A stretch of DNA of 64,000 bases from CAXBOO01 sp963977425 (GCA_963977425.1 CAXBOO010000003.1:1-64000); one strand, 5' to 3'. Counted from the first letter of the stretch, positions 53,738 to 62,499 are shown. Program-made: numbers and translations. The notes: generated from the letters alone by a model not told the origin.

Positions 53738-53754
53738 TGAGTATTAAATACTCA
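53738..53754. promoter_or_regulatory. palindromic upstream activating sequence candidate TGAGTATTAAATACTCA
   Basis: Arms of 8 bp around a central A, with core GAGTA-N5-TACTC (53739-53753), the same as in the palindrome at 51244. It is about 110 bp upstream of the -12 part of the sigma-54-like promoter, the usual distance for NtrC-type enhancer sites. Confidence 0.65.
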
Positions 53755-53786
53755 CTTTATTAAATCTATAATTGTCCAAATATCGG

Positions 53787-53817
53787 ATATAACAATCTCT
53801 TTATGAGATTGTTATAT
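53787..53817. terminator. perfect 13-bp inverted repeat with 5-nt loop (terminator or binding site)
   Basis: ATATAACAATCTC (53787-53799) and GAGATTGTTATAT (53805-53817) are perfect complements around TTTAT. It lies 72 bp after the regulator stop. The stem is AT-rich and the T-rich stretch (GTTATTTGTTTCTTTTT) is not directly adjacent, so it could terminate the regulator transcript or bind a protein. Confidence 0.5.
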
Positions 53818-53843
53818 GTTATTTGTTTCTTTTTCTCTTTCCA

Positions 53844-53858
53844 TGGCATAGCCTTTGA
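53844..53858 (+). promoter_or_regulatory. sigma-54-like -24/-12 promoter element
   Basis: TGGCATAGCCTTTGA follows the consensus TGGCAC-N5-TTGC with GG and a 10-base spacing; the -12 doublet is GA instead of GC. It lies 33 bp before the ATG of the Cys-rich gene, and an upstream palindrome plus an NtrC-family regulator next door make the assignment reasonable. The same stretch could be read as a variant TAnnnTTTG element. Confidence 0.55.
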
Positions 53859-53890
53859 TTACTGTCCAGTAAAATAATCAATAGGGAAAA

Positions 53891-54136
53891 ATGACAAGAA
53901 CCTTGTGTTTAAATTGTGATAATAGCGATGTCTGCTTGTGGAAAAGCGACGATGTTATTCTATGCAATGAGTATACGTTACAACCAATAATTGAAGTCAA
54001 TCATTCTCCACCCATAACTACTCAAAATAGCATAAAGAATGGAAGCAATAGCCTTTGCTTTAGCTGCGATAGAAATCAACAATGTTTATTCCAAGATCAA
54101 AAACTAAACACAATATTCTGCGAAGAATTTCAATAA
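53891..54136 (+). CDS. small Cys-rich protein with duplicated four-cysteine module
   Basis: An 81-residue protein with eight cysteines in two modules: Cys6-x2-Cys9-x5-Cys15-x9-Cys25 and Cys56-x2-Cys59-x5-Cys65-x11-Cys77, each ending in C-x-E-[YF] (CNEY, CEEF). The equal spacing indicates an internal duplication and probably two metal-binding sites (zinc or iron). A linker of about 30 residues (ITTQNSIKNGSNS) separates them. No family recognised. It is the first gene of the putative sigma-54 operon, 7 bp before glutamate dehydrogenase, so a regulatory or redox-sensing role is conceivable. Confidence 0.7.
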   Translation: MTRTLCLNCDNSDVCLWKSDDVILCNEYTLQPIIEVNHSPPITTQNSIKNGSNSLCFSCDRNQQCLFQDQKLNTIFCEEFQ

Positions 54137-54143
54137 CAGTACA

Positions 54144-55424
54144 ATGAAAACGATAGAAAAAAATAAAAAAATGGGGATGTACGAAAACGTAAGTCAGCAA
54201 TTCAATCGGGCTGCTGATTTAATGAATCTCAATCCATCGGTTCGCAAAATATTAGCGATTCCAAACACTGAAATTGTGGTGAATTTTCCGGCAAAACTTG
54301 ACGATGGTACTGTTCAAGTATTCAAAGGTTATCGCGTTCAACACAACAATGCATTAGGTCCTTACAAAGGCGGATTACGTTACCACGAAACAGTAGATAT
54401 CGATGCTGCTAGAGCATTAGCTACGTGGATGACTTGGAAAACATCTTTGGCTGGTTTGCCTTACGGTGGTGGTAAAGGGGGAGTACAAATCAACCCGAAA
54501 AACTATTCTGATACCGAGTTAGAAAGAATAACACGAAGATTTACATATGCTTTAGGTGACAACATAGGGCCTGAGCACGATATACCAGCACCTGATGTAA
54601 ATACTACGCCACAAATGATGGCTTGGATTGCAGATACTTACATGAGTACAAAGTCTACCAACGAACGTACTAAATACGCTCACGTAGTTACGGGTAAGCC
54701 TGTTGGTGCAGGCGGACTAGAAGGTAGAGATAGAGCTACAGGTTACGGTGTAGTAGTGTCTTTAAAAGAATGGGCGAACCATAAAAACATCAGTTTAGAA
54801 GGAAAAAAATACATCCTTCAAGGTTTTGGAAATGTTGGGTATTGGGCAGCTGTATTTATGAAAGAAAACGGGGCAATATTAACAGGAGTACAAGATGCTA
54901 GTGGTAGTATATACAACGAATCAGGTATTGATCCAGATAATTTGCATGCTTACATGAACGACAATAGAGGGTTCATCAAAGATTATAGACATGCTGATGA
55001 AATACCAAATGATTTGTTTTTTGGATTGCATTGCGACATCATCATTCCTGCAGCATTGGGAAACCAGATTACAGAAGAAAATGCTCATGAAATAAAAGCC
55101 GCTGTTATAGCTGAAGGAGCCAATGGTCCTGTAGATGTATCGGCAAACGATATCCTTTTAGAGCGCAACATCGATATCATACCCGATATTTTTTGCAACT
55201 CAGGTGGGGTAATCGCTAGTTATTTCGAATGGTTACAAAACAGAAATGGCGAACTGTGGGTAATGTCAGAAGTATTAGAAAAACTTGAGAAAAAGATGAA
55301 GTTATCATTCTCTAAAATACTCAATACGGCTAAAAAGTACGATACCGATTGGAGGACTGCTGCTTTTATTGAAGCAATTGCTCGAGTTGAACAAGCGTAT
55401 TTGCAAAGAGGAATTTTCCCTTAA
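54144..55424 (+). CDS. glutamate (Glu/Leu/Phe/Val-family) dehydrogenase
   Basis: A 426-residue enzyme. GPYKGGLRYHETVDIDAARALATWMTWKTSLAGLPYGGGKGGVQ carries the substrate Lys and the Gly-rich segment, PAPDVNTTPQMMAW follows, and the nucleotide-binding fold reads LQGFGNVGYWAA. It interconverts glutamate and 2-oxoglutarate with ammonia, using NAD(H) or NADP(H). It is co-directional with a transhydrogenase 18 bp downstream, which would link the NADH made to NADPH. Confidence 0.93.
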   Translation: MKTIEKNKKMGMYENVSQQFNRAADLMNLNPSVRKILAIPNTEIVVNFPAKLDDGTVQVFKGYRVQHNNALGPYKGGLRYHETVDIDAARALATWMTWKTSLAGLPYGGGKGGVQINPKNYSDTELERITRRFTYALGDNIGPEHDIPAPDVNTTPQMMAWIADTYMSTKSTNERTKYAHVVTGKPVGAGGLEGRDRATGYGVVVSLKEWANHKNISLEGKKYILQGFGNVGYWAAVFMKENGAILTGVQDASGSIYNESGIDPDNLHAYMNDNRGFIKDYRHADEIPNDLFFGLHCDIIIPAALGNQITEENAHEIKAAVIAEGANGPVDVSANDILLERNIDIIPDIFCNSGGVIASYFEWLQNRNGELWVMSEVLEKLEKKMKLSFSKILNTAKKYDTDWRTAAFIEAIARVEQAYLQRGIFP

Positions 55425-55442
55425 CCATAAAACAAACAGGTA

Positions 55443-56549
55443 TTGAAAACGATAGGAATATTAAAAGAAAATATTGGAGACGATCGTGTGTGCATGCTGC
55501 CTGAAGCGGTGAAAAAATTAACGGATCAGGGCTTTGAGGTTTGGTTTGAATCGCATGCTGGATATGGTGTTGGGCAATTGAATGTAGAATACCAAAAAGT
55601 TGGGGCTGTATGCACAACGGCCAGAAAAATCTATGAAGAAGCCGATATTATATGCTCAATATCTCATAAATACGATGGCGAAAACCTAGGGAAATCACCT
55701 TGTTTTGTTGGTGTATTCAATCCGTTGTTTCATAAAAAAGCATTAAGAAAATACATCTCTCCAGCGTCGCTATATTCTTTGGATTTATTGCCACGTTCAA
55801 CCATAGCTCAGCGTATGGATGTGTTGTCAAGTATGGCTTCTTTGTCTGGATATAAAGCAGTTTTACTGGCATCCAATATGTACAATGGAGCTATCCCCAT
55901 GTTTACAACTGCAGCTGGTACTTTAAAGCCGGCTAAGTTTTTAATATTAGGAGCAGGTGTAGCAGGGTTGCAAGCCATTGCAACAGCCAAAAGACTAGGA
56001 GCTATTGTTGAGGCATTCGATGTGCGTAGTTCCGCTGCGGAAGAAGTTCGGAGTTTGGGTGCTAAATTCATCGAAGTTGAGGGATTTGTAGAATCCAACG
56101 ATGCAGGAGGTTATGCTGTAACGCAGACCGAAGAATTTCAAGACAAACAACAACAACTTATTCACGAACACGCTTTGCAAGCCGATATCGTTATCTGTAC
56201 AGCGAATATTCCTGGTAAAGCAGCGCCAATTCTATTGAAAGAAAATACAGTCTTGAAAATGAAAAAAGGAGCTGTTATTGTCGATATGGCTAGTGAACAA
56301 GGCGGCAATTGTGAGTTGACACAAAACAATAGAACGGAAGACCAAAATGGGGTAACCATATTGGGCGATTCTCACCTTTCAAAATTGTTGCCATTAGCAG
56401 CATCAAAAATGTTGTCTAACAATTATTTAAACTACCTGCAACACTTCCTTACGAACGAAAACAGTGAGTTAAAAACACAAACTATGGTCATGTATAAGGG
56501 TGAAATTGTTCACCCTCGTTTGCGACCACAACCAGCATTAAGCAATTAA
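55443..56549 (+). CDS. pntA1: NAD(P) transhydrogenase subunit alpha part 1 (dI)
   Basis: A 368-residue NAD(H)-binding domain I subunit. TTG start; MKTIGILKENIGDDRVCMLPE is the usual beginning. Motifs: ILGAGVAGLQAIATAKRLGA and the RSSAAEEVRSLGAKFIEV region. It is a separate protein, as in the three-subunit proton-translocating transhydrogenases. The next gene starts 1 bp later. Confidence 0.9.
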   Translation: MKTIGILKENIGDDRVCMLPEAVKKLTDQGFEVWFESHAGYGVGQLNVEYQKVGAVCTTARKIYEEADIICSISHKYDGENLGKSPCFVGVFNPLFHKKALRKYISPASLYSLDLLPRSTIAQRMDVLSSMASLSGYKAVLLASNMYNGAIPMFTTAAGTLKPAKFLILGAGVAGLQAIATAKRLGAIVEAFDVRSSAAEEVRSLGAKFIEVEGFVESNDAGGYAVTQTEEFQDKQQQLIHEHALQADIVICTANIPGKAAPILLKENTVLKMKKGAVIVDMASEQGGNCELTQNNRTEDQNGVTILGDSHLSKLLPLAASKMLSNNYLNYLQHFLTNENSELKTQTMVMYKGEIVHPRLRPQPALSN

Positions 56550-56550
56550 A

Positions 56551-56850
56551 ATGAGCGCATTATTAGAGCAACTAGACAGTTTATACTTCATTGTATTCTG
56601 CATTTTTATCGGAATTGAGATCATCACCAATGTGCCCGCAATTCTCCACACGCCATTGATGTCTGGTGCCAATGCCATAAGTGGTGTAATTACAGTAGGG
56701 GCCATCTTGATGCTTCATAAAGTAGAAGCAAATGACTATGTCAATCTTATCATTGGGGGAGTCGCCGTTTTTTTAGGCGCACTCAATATTTCAGGTGGAT
56801 TTTTTGTTACCAATCGCATGCTGGCCATGTTCAATTCTAAAAGCAAATGA
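56551..56850 (+). CDS. pntA2: NAD(P) transhydrogenase subunit alpha part 2 (dII membrane part)
   Basis: A 99-residue membrane protein with three helices (TNVPAILHTPLMSGANAISGV is the family signature). It is the first membrane part of the proton channel. It overlaps pntB by 4 bp. Confidence 0.9.
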   Translation: MSALLEQLDSLYFIVFCIFIGIEIITNVPAILHTPLMSGANAISGVITVGAILMLHKVEANDYVNLIIGGVAVFLGALNISGGFFVTNRMLAMFNSKSK

Positions 56851-58232
56851 CATTATTATTAGAAGGTGGTTATTTCCTTTCCATTCTCTCTTTTTTAGGT
56901 GGACTTAAATATTTGAGCAAACCCAAAAAGGCAAAATTAGGGAACACGTTAGCTGCTGCTGGAATGATACTAGCATTGGGGTTAACGGTTGTGTCCAGTA
57001 TCATGGGAACTTTGCCTTATACCAATTTGATCATCATTTTGGGAGCTTTATTGGGTGGAACTTTATTGGGTAAATACATGTCCAAAAAAGTAGAAATGAC
57101 AGCCATGCCTCAATTGGTTTCGTTGTTCAATGCAACGGGTGGAGCCTGTGCCTTTTTACTCGGTATTGTAGAGTCCAATCAAGAAGCTGTTTTTGAAAAA
57201 TGGCAAATATTGGTTTTGTTATTAGGCGTAATTACAGGGGCCATTGCGGCAAGTGGTAGCGTAGTAGCGTATAGAAAATTGGCAGGTAAAACAAAAGACA
57301 AACGCTCTAATTGGGTCAATGTATTCTCTAAAGCTCTGTTGTTGTTTTTATGTGTCTTTACCGTAGCCGCTGTTTTCAATTGGTTGGATATTTCATTGAT
57401 GATGTACACCATAATAATGGTAAGTGCTGCTTTGATGTATGGTGTGTTGTTTGTGCTACCTATTGGAGGCGCTGATATGCCTGTGGTGATATCTTTATTA
57501 AATGCAGTAACAGGAATTGCTACAGCCTTTTCAGGTGTCTTGTACCACAATAAGGTAATGATTGCTGGTGGTATAATTGTAGGTGCAGCGGGTATCTTAC
57601 TTACGGTTTTGATGTGCCGAGCAATGAACCGATCGCTGCTGAAAGTATTGACAGGCTCATTTCATAAAAGTAAAGTCGTAGTGGGCGAAGAAAAAGTGCA
57701 GGAAATAACAGAAACTAGTGTTTCGGAAACGGCCTTGCAATTGTCTATGGCCAACAAAATTGCCATCATTCCTGGGTATGGTTTGGCTGTTGCTCAAGCC
57801 CAACATTTATGTCAACAACTAGAAAAACTATTGTCGGATAAAGGCGGTGTAGTACACTACATAATTCATCCTGTTGCGGGCAGAATGCCAGGCCATATGA
57901 ATGTTTTGTTGGCAGAAGCATCTGTTGAATATGATGCATTGAAAGAAATGGATGAAGTGAATGATGAAATGAGTAGTTATGACATAGCGCTAATTATTGG
58001 AGCCAACGATGTAGTAAATCCAGCCGCTGAAAACAATCCAGATAGTCCAATCTATGGTATGCCCATCATCAAAGCATACAATTGCGCTGCTTCGGTGGTA
58101 TTAAAACGAAGCATGAATAAAGGGTATGCAGGTGTTCAGAACGAATTGTTTGATGAAGATGGCTGCAAACTACTTTTTGGAGATGCAAAAGATTCGCTCC
58201 AACAAATTGTAAATCAACTAAAATTAATTTGA
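56847..58232 (+). CDS. pntB: NAD(P) transhydrogenase subunit beta (PntB)
   Basis: A 461-residue protein with about nine membrane helices and a C-terminal NADP(H)-binding domain III: IIPGYGLAVAQAQH, IHPVAGRMPGHMNVLLAEASVEYD and IIGANDVVNPAAENNPDSPIYGMP. It drives hydride transfer from NADH to NADP+ with proton motive force. Together with the dehydrogenase gene it forms a redox unit. Confidence 0.93.
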   Translation: MTLLLEGGYFLSILSFLGGLKYLSKPKKAKLGNTLAAAGMILALGLTVVSSIMGTLPYTNLIIILGALLGGTLLGKYMSKKVEMTAMPQLVSLFNATGGACAFLLGIVESNQEAVFEKWQILVLLLGVITGAIAASGSVVAYRKLAGKTKDKRSNWVNVFSKALLLFLCVFTVAAVFNWLDISLMMYTIIMVSAALMYGVLFVLPIGGADMPVVISLLNAVTGIATAFSGVLYHNKVMIAGGIIVGAAGILLTVLMCRAMNRSLLKVLTGSFHKSKVVVGEEKVQEITETSVSETALQLSMANKIAIIPGYGLAVAQAQHLCQQLEKLLSDKGGVVHYIIHPVAGRMPGHMNVLLAEASVEYDALKEMDEVNDEMSSYDIALIIGANDVVNPAAENNPDSPIYGMPIIKAYNCAASVVLKRSMNKGYAGVQNELFDEDGCKLLFGDAKDSLQQIVNQLKLI

Positions 58233-58233
58233 T

Positions 58234-58656
58234 ATGAAATACGGTAAACTGATCCTTACTAAAAAAGACTATGAATTAATAAAACTTATATTAATTAACT
58301 GGCATTTATCTAAAGAGCTGACGTTAGTGAATTACGAGAAGTTGTCTAGAGAATTGTCTGAAGCAGAAATTGTTGATGAAAGTAATATTCCTAAAGATGT
58401 AGTGAAATTTGGGTCTGTAGTAATCATAGATACGCCGTACGGTGTATTGAATGATTTTGAGTTGGTAGTTCCTTCTAGAAAAGATATTCCAAACAAGAAA
58501 TTATCCGTACTTTCTGCAATCGGATCGGCTATACTAGGATACGCTAAAGGCGATGAAATATCTTGGAATTTTCCTGCCGGCGAAAAAACAATTACAATAG
58601 TTAACGTTAAAAACAATGTAACACGGCGCAAAAAGTTAGAAGAGTCAACTTCATAA
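58234..58656 (+). CDS. GreA/GreB-like (Rnk-type) elongation-factor domain protein
   Basis: A 140-residue protein. The C-terminal half contains the Gre/Rnk FKBP-like fold: VPSRKDIPNKKLSVLSAIGSAILGYAKGDEISWNFPAGEKTI. The N-terminal half lacks the clear Gre coiled coil, so it resembles Rnk more than GreA. It begins 1 bp after pntB and so belongs to the operon; binding to RNA polymerase is inferred only. Confidence 0.75.
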   Translation: MKYGKLILTKKDYELIKLILINWHLSKELTLVNYEKLSRELSEAEIVDESNIPKDVVKFGSVVIIDTPYGVLNDFELVVPSRKDIPNKKLSVLSAIGSAILGYAKGDEISWNFPAGEKTITIVNVKNNVTRRKKLEESTS

Positions 58657-58702
58657 ATGATGAAGCAACCGAATAAGATTTAATAATCCAAACAACGATA
58701 TT

Positions 58703-59305
58703 ATGAGCTGGAAATTTAGTGTGAAAAACCGATTGAAAACTGCAGGTGTTCTGTTGCTTTTGTGTGTTTTATTGCTGTTAGCAAACGTTCGAAATCACTT
58801 CATTTCTAGCCGTGTGTCAGAGAGTATTGAAACCATTTATGAAGATAGGTTGAAGGCGCAAGATTTGATCTTTTCTTATGGTCATATCCTCGAAAATGTT
58901 GAGTTGGTTTTGGAATGTGGATCGGTGCAAGAACGACAAATCAATCAGCGATTTGCTAAAATCGATGCCTTGCATGAACGTTATGCTAAAACAAAATTAA
59001 CGGAAGAAGAATCTGAAGTTTATTCTTCATTTCTACAGAAAGTTAAAGAAATTCAAGCCGCTACTAATGATTATCAAGAAATAGAAAAAGCTTTGTTTTC
59101 GGCGAAAGAATATCTTACTCGATTAGAAGCCATTCAAATGGAAGAAGCTCAGAAAGAAATGGTGAGTATTGCACAGTTGGAAGGGAATAGGCAGATTAGT
59201 TTTTACTTAGAATCTGGTATACTGGTAGTCTTGCTTCTCATTGTGCAAGTCATTGTTTTGAGCAGTGGAATTAAACAGTCTTCATCAAAAGAAGTGGGCT
59301 TATAA
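58703..59305 (+). CDS. four-helix-bundle MCP-type sensor protein without output domain
   Basis: A 200-residue protein with two membrane segments (about 12-29 and 172-190) and a periplasmic helical region between them (RVSESIETIYEDRLKAQDLIF, and Glu/Lys-rich helices), like the 4HB_MCP sensor domain. After the second helix only about ten residues remain, so no HAMP, kinase or methyl-accepting domain follows. It is 46 bp after the Gre-like gene and could pass a signal to the soluble kinase encoded at 51304; this is inference. Confidence 0.7.
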   Translation: MSWKFSVKNRLKTAGVLLLLCVLLLLANVRNHFISSRVSESIETIYEDRLKAQDLIFSYGHILENVELVLECGSVQERQINQRFAKIDALHERYAKTKLTEEESEVYSSFLQKVKEIQAATNDYQEIEKALFSAKEYLTRLEAIQMEEAQKEMVSIAQLEGNRQISFYLESGILVVLLLIVQVIVLSSGIKQSSSKEVGL

Positions 59306-59412
59306 AACAAGCTATCGAAATCGTTTAGAATTCAAGCTGTAATAGGCATAAGATTCTGGTTAAATTGATTTAAAGTTTTGTTAAATATATATCACTTCCA
59401 GTCCTCATAGTT

Positions 59413-59420
59413 TACCTTTG
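59413..59420 (+). promoter_or_regulatory. candidate -7 element TAnnTTTG upstream of nhaA
   Basis: TACCTTTG is an exact match, 71 bp before the ATG at 59492, suggesting that nhaA has its own promoter in addition to any read-through from the upstream operon. Confidence 0.45.
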
Positions 59421-59491
59421 AAAAACTCGTTTATATTATTATTTATTTCTGATTTTGTATATTCAGAAATGTCTCCCGTTGTAATTTATTT

Positions 59492-60796
59492 ATGATTAAA
59501 ACAATATTTTTAACTCCTTTTCAAAAATTCGTAAAAACAGAAAGCTTAGCCGGTGTTTTGCTTTTTGGAGCAACTATAGTAGCTTTAATTTGGGCGAATT
59601 CTCCCTACGGTGCTGTATATGAGAGTTTATGGCAATATGAATTTGGAATATCGTTTCATGATTTTGAGTTGAAAAAGCCTTTGATCTTATGGATCAACGA
59701 TGGTTTGATGTCAATTTTTTTCTTTCTCATTGGTTTGGAGTTAAAACGCGAACTACTGATAGGTGAAATCAACACGTTTAAAAAAGCTGCTTTTCCTTTC
59801 ATTGCTGCATTAGGTGGTGTGTTGGTACCTATTGCCTTGTTTTTGTTGCTGAATGAAAACCCTGAAACTTCTAGAGGGTGGGGCATTCCTATGGCGACCG
59901 ATATAGCATTTGCATTGGCCATACTAAGTACTTTGGGAAATAGAGTGCCATTGAGCTTGAAGATATTTTTAACAGCTTTTGCTATCATCGATGACATTGC
60001 CGCCGTACTTGTTATAGCTGTATTTTATAGTGTCGACATCAACTGGATGTATATAGTATATGGAATGGTGTTGATAGGGGTGTTGGGCTTATTGTATTAT
60101 TATCGAAAATATACCCTTGAAATAGGATTGATTCTGGCTGCCATAATATGGTTTTTATTCTTGAAATCGGGGATACACCCAACTATAGCAGGGGTACTTT
60201 TGGCATTTACAATTCCCATTAAACGCCGACTGAACGTAAAAGTGTTTTCAGAGCAGCTATTTTCAATTTCAAAAAATATAACACAGAAAACAGACGACGA
60301 TAATCATTTACTGACTAAAAAGGAAGTGAAGTGTATTGATAGTTTGAGTGATTTAACCAACGAAGTGCGCTCGCCATTGCAGCATCTAGAACACAAACTA
60401 CACCACTGGATTGCTTATTTTGTTTTACCTGTTTTTGCCTTTGCCAACGCTGGAGTTGTATTCAATTCTAACTATAACTTTGATTACGCCCTTATGACAA
60501 CCATTACTATTAGTTTGTTTGCGGGTAAATTTTTAGGTGTAGCCTTGTTTTCTTATTTGGGTATTAAGTTCAAACTTACTGAACTGCCTAGAGGGGTTAA
60601 TTTTAAGCAAATACTTGGTATTTCAATAATTGCAGGTGTTGGATTTACGATGTCCATTTTTATAGACAATTTGGCTTTCAATGGCGATCCTGTGAGCATG
60701 AATTCAGCCAAAATTGGTATTATTATTGGCTCTGTATTATCGGGTGTGATTGGATATATTGTACTACGATTATTATCTACCTCATCGGATAAATAA
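59492..60796 (+). CDS. nhaA: Na+/H+ antiporter NhaA
   Basis: A 434-residue membrane protein with the NhaA signature: LLFGATIVALIWANSPYG, INDGLMSIFFFLIGLELKREL, GIPMATDIAFALA and AFAIIDDIAAVLVIA (the paired Asp residues that bind Na+/H+), then LSGVIGYIVLR. It exchanges Na+ for H+ in pH and sodium homeostasis. The insertion between helices (EQLFSISKNITQKTDDDNHLL) is a hydrophilic loop longer than in E. coli. Confidence 0.92.
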   Translation: MIKTIFLTPFQKFVKTESLAGVLLFGATIVALIWANSPYGAVYESLWQYEFGISFHDFELKKPLILWINDGLMSIFFFLIGLELKRELLIGEINTFKKAAFPFIAALGGVLVPIALFLLLNENPETSRGWGIPMATDIAFALAILSTLGNRVPLSLKIFLTAFAIIDDIAAVLVIAVFYSVDINWMYIVYGMVLIGVLGLLYYYRKYTLEIGLILAAIIWFLFLKSGIHPTIAGVLLAFTIPIKRRLNVKVFSEQLFSISKNITQKTDDDNHLLTKKEVKCIDSLSDLTNEVRSPLQHLEHKLHHWIAYFVLPVFAFANAGVVFNSNYNFDYALMTTITISLFAGKFLGVALFSYLGIKFKLTELPRGVNFKQILGISIIAGVGFTMSIFIDNLAFNGDPVSMNSAKIGIIIGSVLSGVIGYIVLRLLSTSSDK

Positions 60797-60816
60797 GTTT
60801 CTATTATTTTAGATAC

Positions 60817-61776
60817 TTGTTTGCTCTATTCTATTCTTCTATAACGCTGAGAACATTAGTCAATGCTAAGTGTTTCTTTATACTAATTTCTGTTCTTCTA
60901 TCTTTTACGTTGTTTGGTCAAAAACAAGCAACAGTTTATTTAGATAAAACCGATTCTACAAAGAATTACTATAAAATAATATATCCTCCCAATGCATCTT
61001 GGATAGGTTACATGGTTGTATTGCCTGGTTTTGGTGAAACGGCCGATAGAGTGTTAGAGCAATCTGATTTGCCTATTGCAGCCGCTAAAAACGGATTGTT
61101 AACGATCATTCCCATTCTTCAAGATGGTGTTTTGTCATTGGGGATAGACGATATCAGCCAAGCGTCACTCGAAAACATCTTGCTCGATGTTCGAAACAAA
61201 CATCAGTTACACGATCAAAAATTCTATATAGGTGGGTATTCCATAGGAGGTAGTTGTGCCATTAAATATGCTCAAGAATCTAAAGTTAAACCAACGGCCG
61301 TTTTTGCAGTCGATCCGCCTTTGGATTTTGAAAGGTTCTACCATTCGGCTTTACGAAGTATACGGTTAACCACCGATGGTAATTACAATCAAGAATTTGT
61401 ATACATGAAAGCGCGATTGGATGATTTAATGGGAGGAAGTCCTTTCGAAAACATAAAAAAGTATTATAGTATTTCTCCTTATTCGTTCACCGATACAACT
61501 CAATCAGCGGTTAAAAAACTATTGAATCAACCCATTTTAATCTATACAGAATTAGAAGTAGAATGGTGGTTGAAGGAGAGGCAAATAGATGCTTCAAGTT
61601 TGAATTTTGTAGAGTGTTCGGCGTTCATTAATGAATTGAATTTATTAGGTAATTCTAATGCGATTTTAAAAACTACATACAAGAAAGGGTATAGACAGCC
61701 AGATAATATGCGCCATCCTCATTCTTGGAGCATTGTCAATATTCCTGAATTGTTGAATTGGTTGCAGGCAAATTAG
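60817..61776 (+). CDS. secreted alpha/beta-hydrolase-like protein
   Basis: A 319-residue protein; TTG start (no ATG before the signal region CFFILISVLLSFTLFGQ). The nucleophile elbow is GYSIGGS, with VLPGFGET before it and a C-terminal HPHSW that could carry the catalytic His. This suggests a serine hydrolase with an esterase-like fold. Start position is uncertain and the substrate unknown. Confidence 0.7.
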   Translation: MFALFYSSITLRTLVNAKCFFILISVLLSFTLFGQKQATVYLDKTDSTKNYYKIIYPPNASWIGYMVVLPGFGETADRVLEQSDLPIAAAKNGLLTIIPILQDGVLSLGIDDISQASLENILLDVRNKHQLHDQKFYIGGYSIGGSCAIKYAQESKVKPTAVFAVDPPLDFERFYHSALRSIRLTTDGNYNQEFVYMKARLDDLMGGSPFENIKKYYSISPYSFTDTTQSAVKKLLNQPILIYTELEVEWWLKERQIDASSLNFVECSAFINELNLLGNSNAILKTTYKKGYRQPDNMRHPHSWSIVNIPELLNWLQAN

Positions 61777-61803
61777 TTTGGGTTATTGTTTTATTTTTAA
61801 AAA

Positions 61804-62484
61804 ATGACTGCAGCAGATATTCTAAAAGAACTTGAAAAATTGAGTGATGTTAAAACCAGTGCTCATAATTTAAAAAGCGGTGTAACAGGAGCGCAGTTTG
61901 GGGTTAAATTAGGCGATATTAGAAAAGTCGCTAAAAAGGTGAAGGTCAATAAGCAAGCTGTTGCTTTAGAACTTTGGGCTACCGATATATTTGATGCTCA
62001 AATGCTGTCGATTTTGATCATTAATCCGAACAAACTAAGCGCAAGCGAATTGGATAACATGGTACGATCAGTTCATTACGATCGTGTTGCTGACTGGTTG
62101 AACTCGTATGTTGTGAAACTCCATTCTGAAAATGAAAGTTTAAGGTTGAAATGGATGCAGGATGAAAATCCAATGGCAGCAAGAGCTGGATGGAATTTAA
62201 CCAAACAACGTATTGTAAGAAATCCAGAAATGGTAGACATTAGTGCACTTTTGGATAGAATAGAAGCGGAAATGCTAACAACAAGTCCTACGGCACAATG
62301 GACAATGAATTTTTGCTTGGCTGAAATTGGAATACACCATAAAGATTACCGAAAAAGAGCCTTGGAAATAGGTGAAAAACTTGGTTTGTATCGTGATTAT
62401 CCAACATCTAAAGGGTGTACCTCTCCATTTGCACCAATTTGGATTAATGAAATGGTAAGTAGAGAAGAAAAGGTACAAGCCTAG
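61804..62484 (+). CDS. DNA alkylation repair enzyme (AlkD-like HEAT-repeat)
   Basis: A 226-residue protein made of short HEAT-like helical repeats, e.g. ADILKELEKLSDVK, RKVAKKVKVNKQAVALELWATD and PMAARAGWNLTKQRIV, as in AlkC/AlkD-type DNA glycosylases that remove alkylated bases. The motif DYPTSKGCTSPFAPIWI is near the C-terminus. The assignment is by fold and length. Confidence 0.82.
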   Translation: MTAADILKELEKLSDVKTSAHNLKSGVTGAQFGVKLGDIRKVAKKVKVNKQAVALELWATDIFDAQMLSILIINPNKLSASELDNMVRSVHYDRVADWLNSYVVKLHSENESLRLKWMQDENPMAARAGWNLTKQRIVRNPEMVDISALLDRIEAEMLTTSPTAQWTMNFCLAEIGIHHKDYRKRALEIGEKLGLYRDYPTSKGCTSPFAPIWINEMVSREEKVQA

Positions 62485-62499
62485 AGGAAATACAACCGT

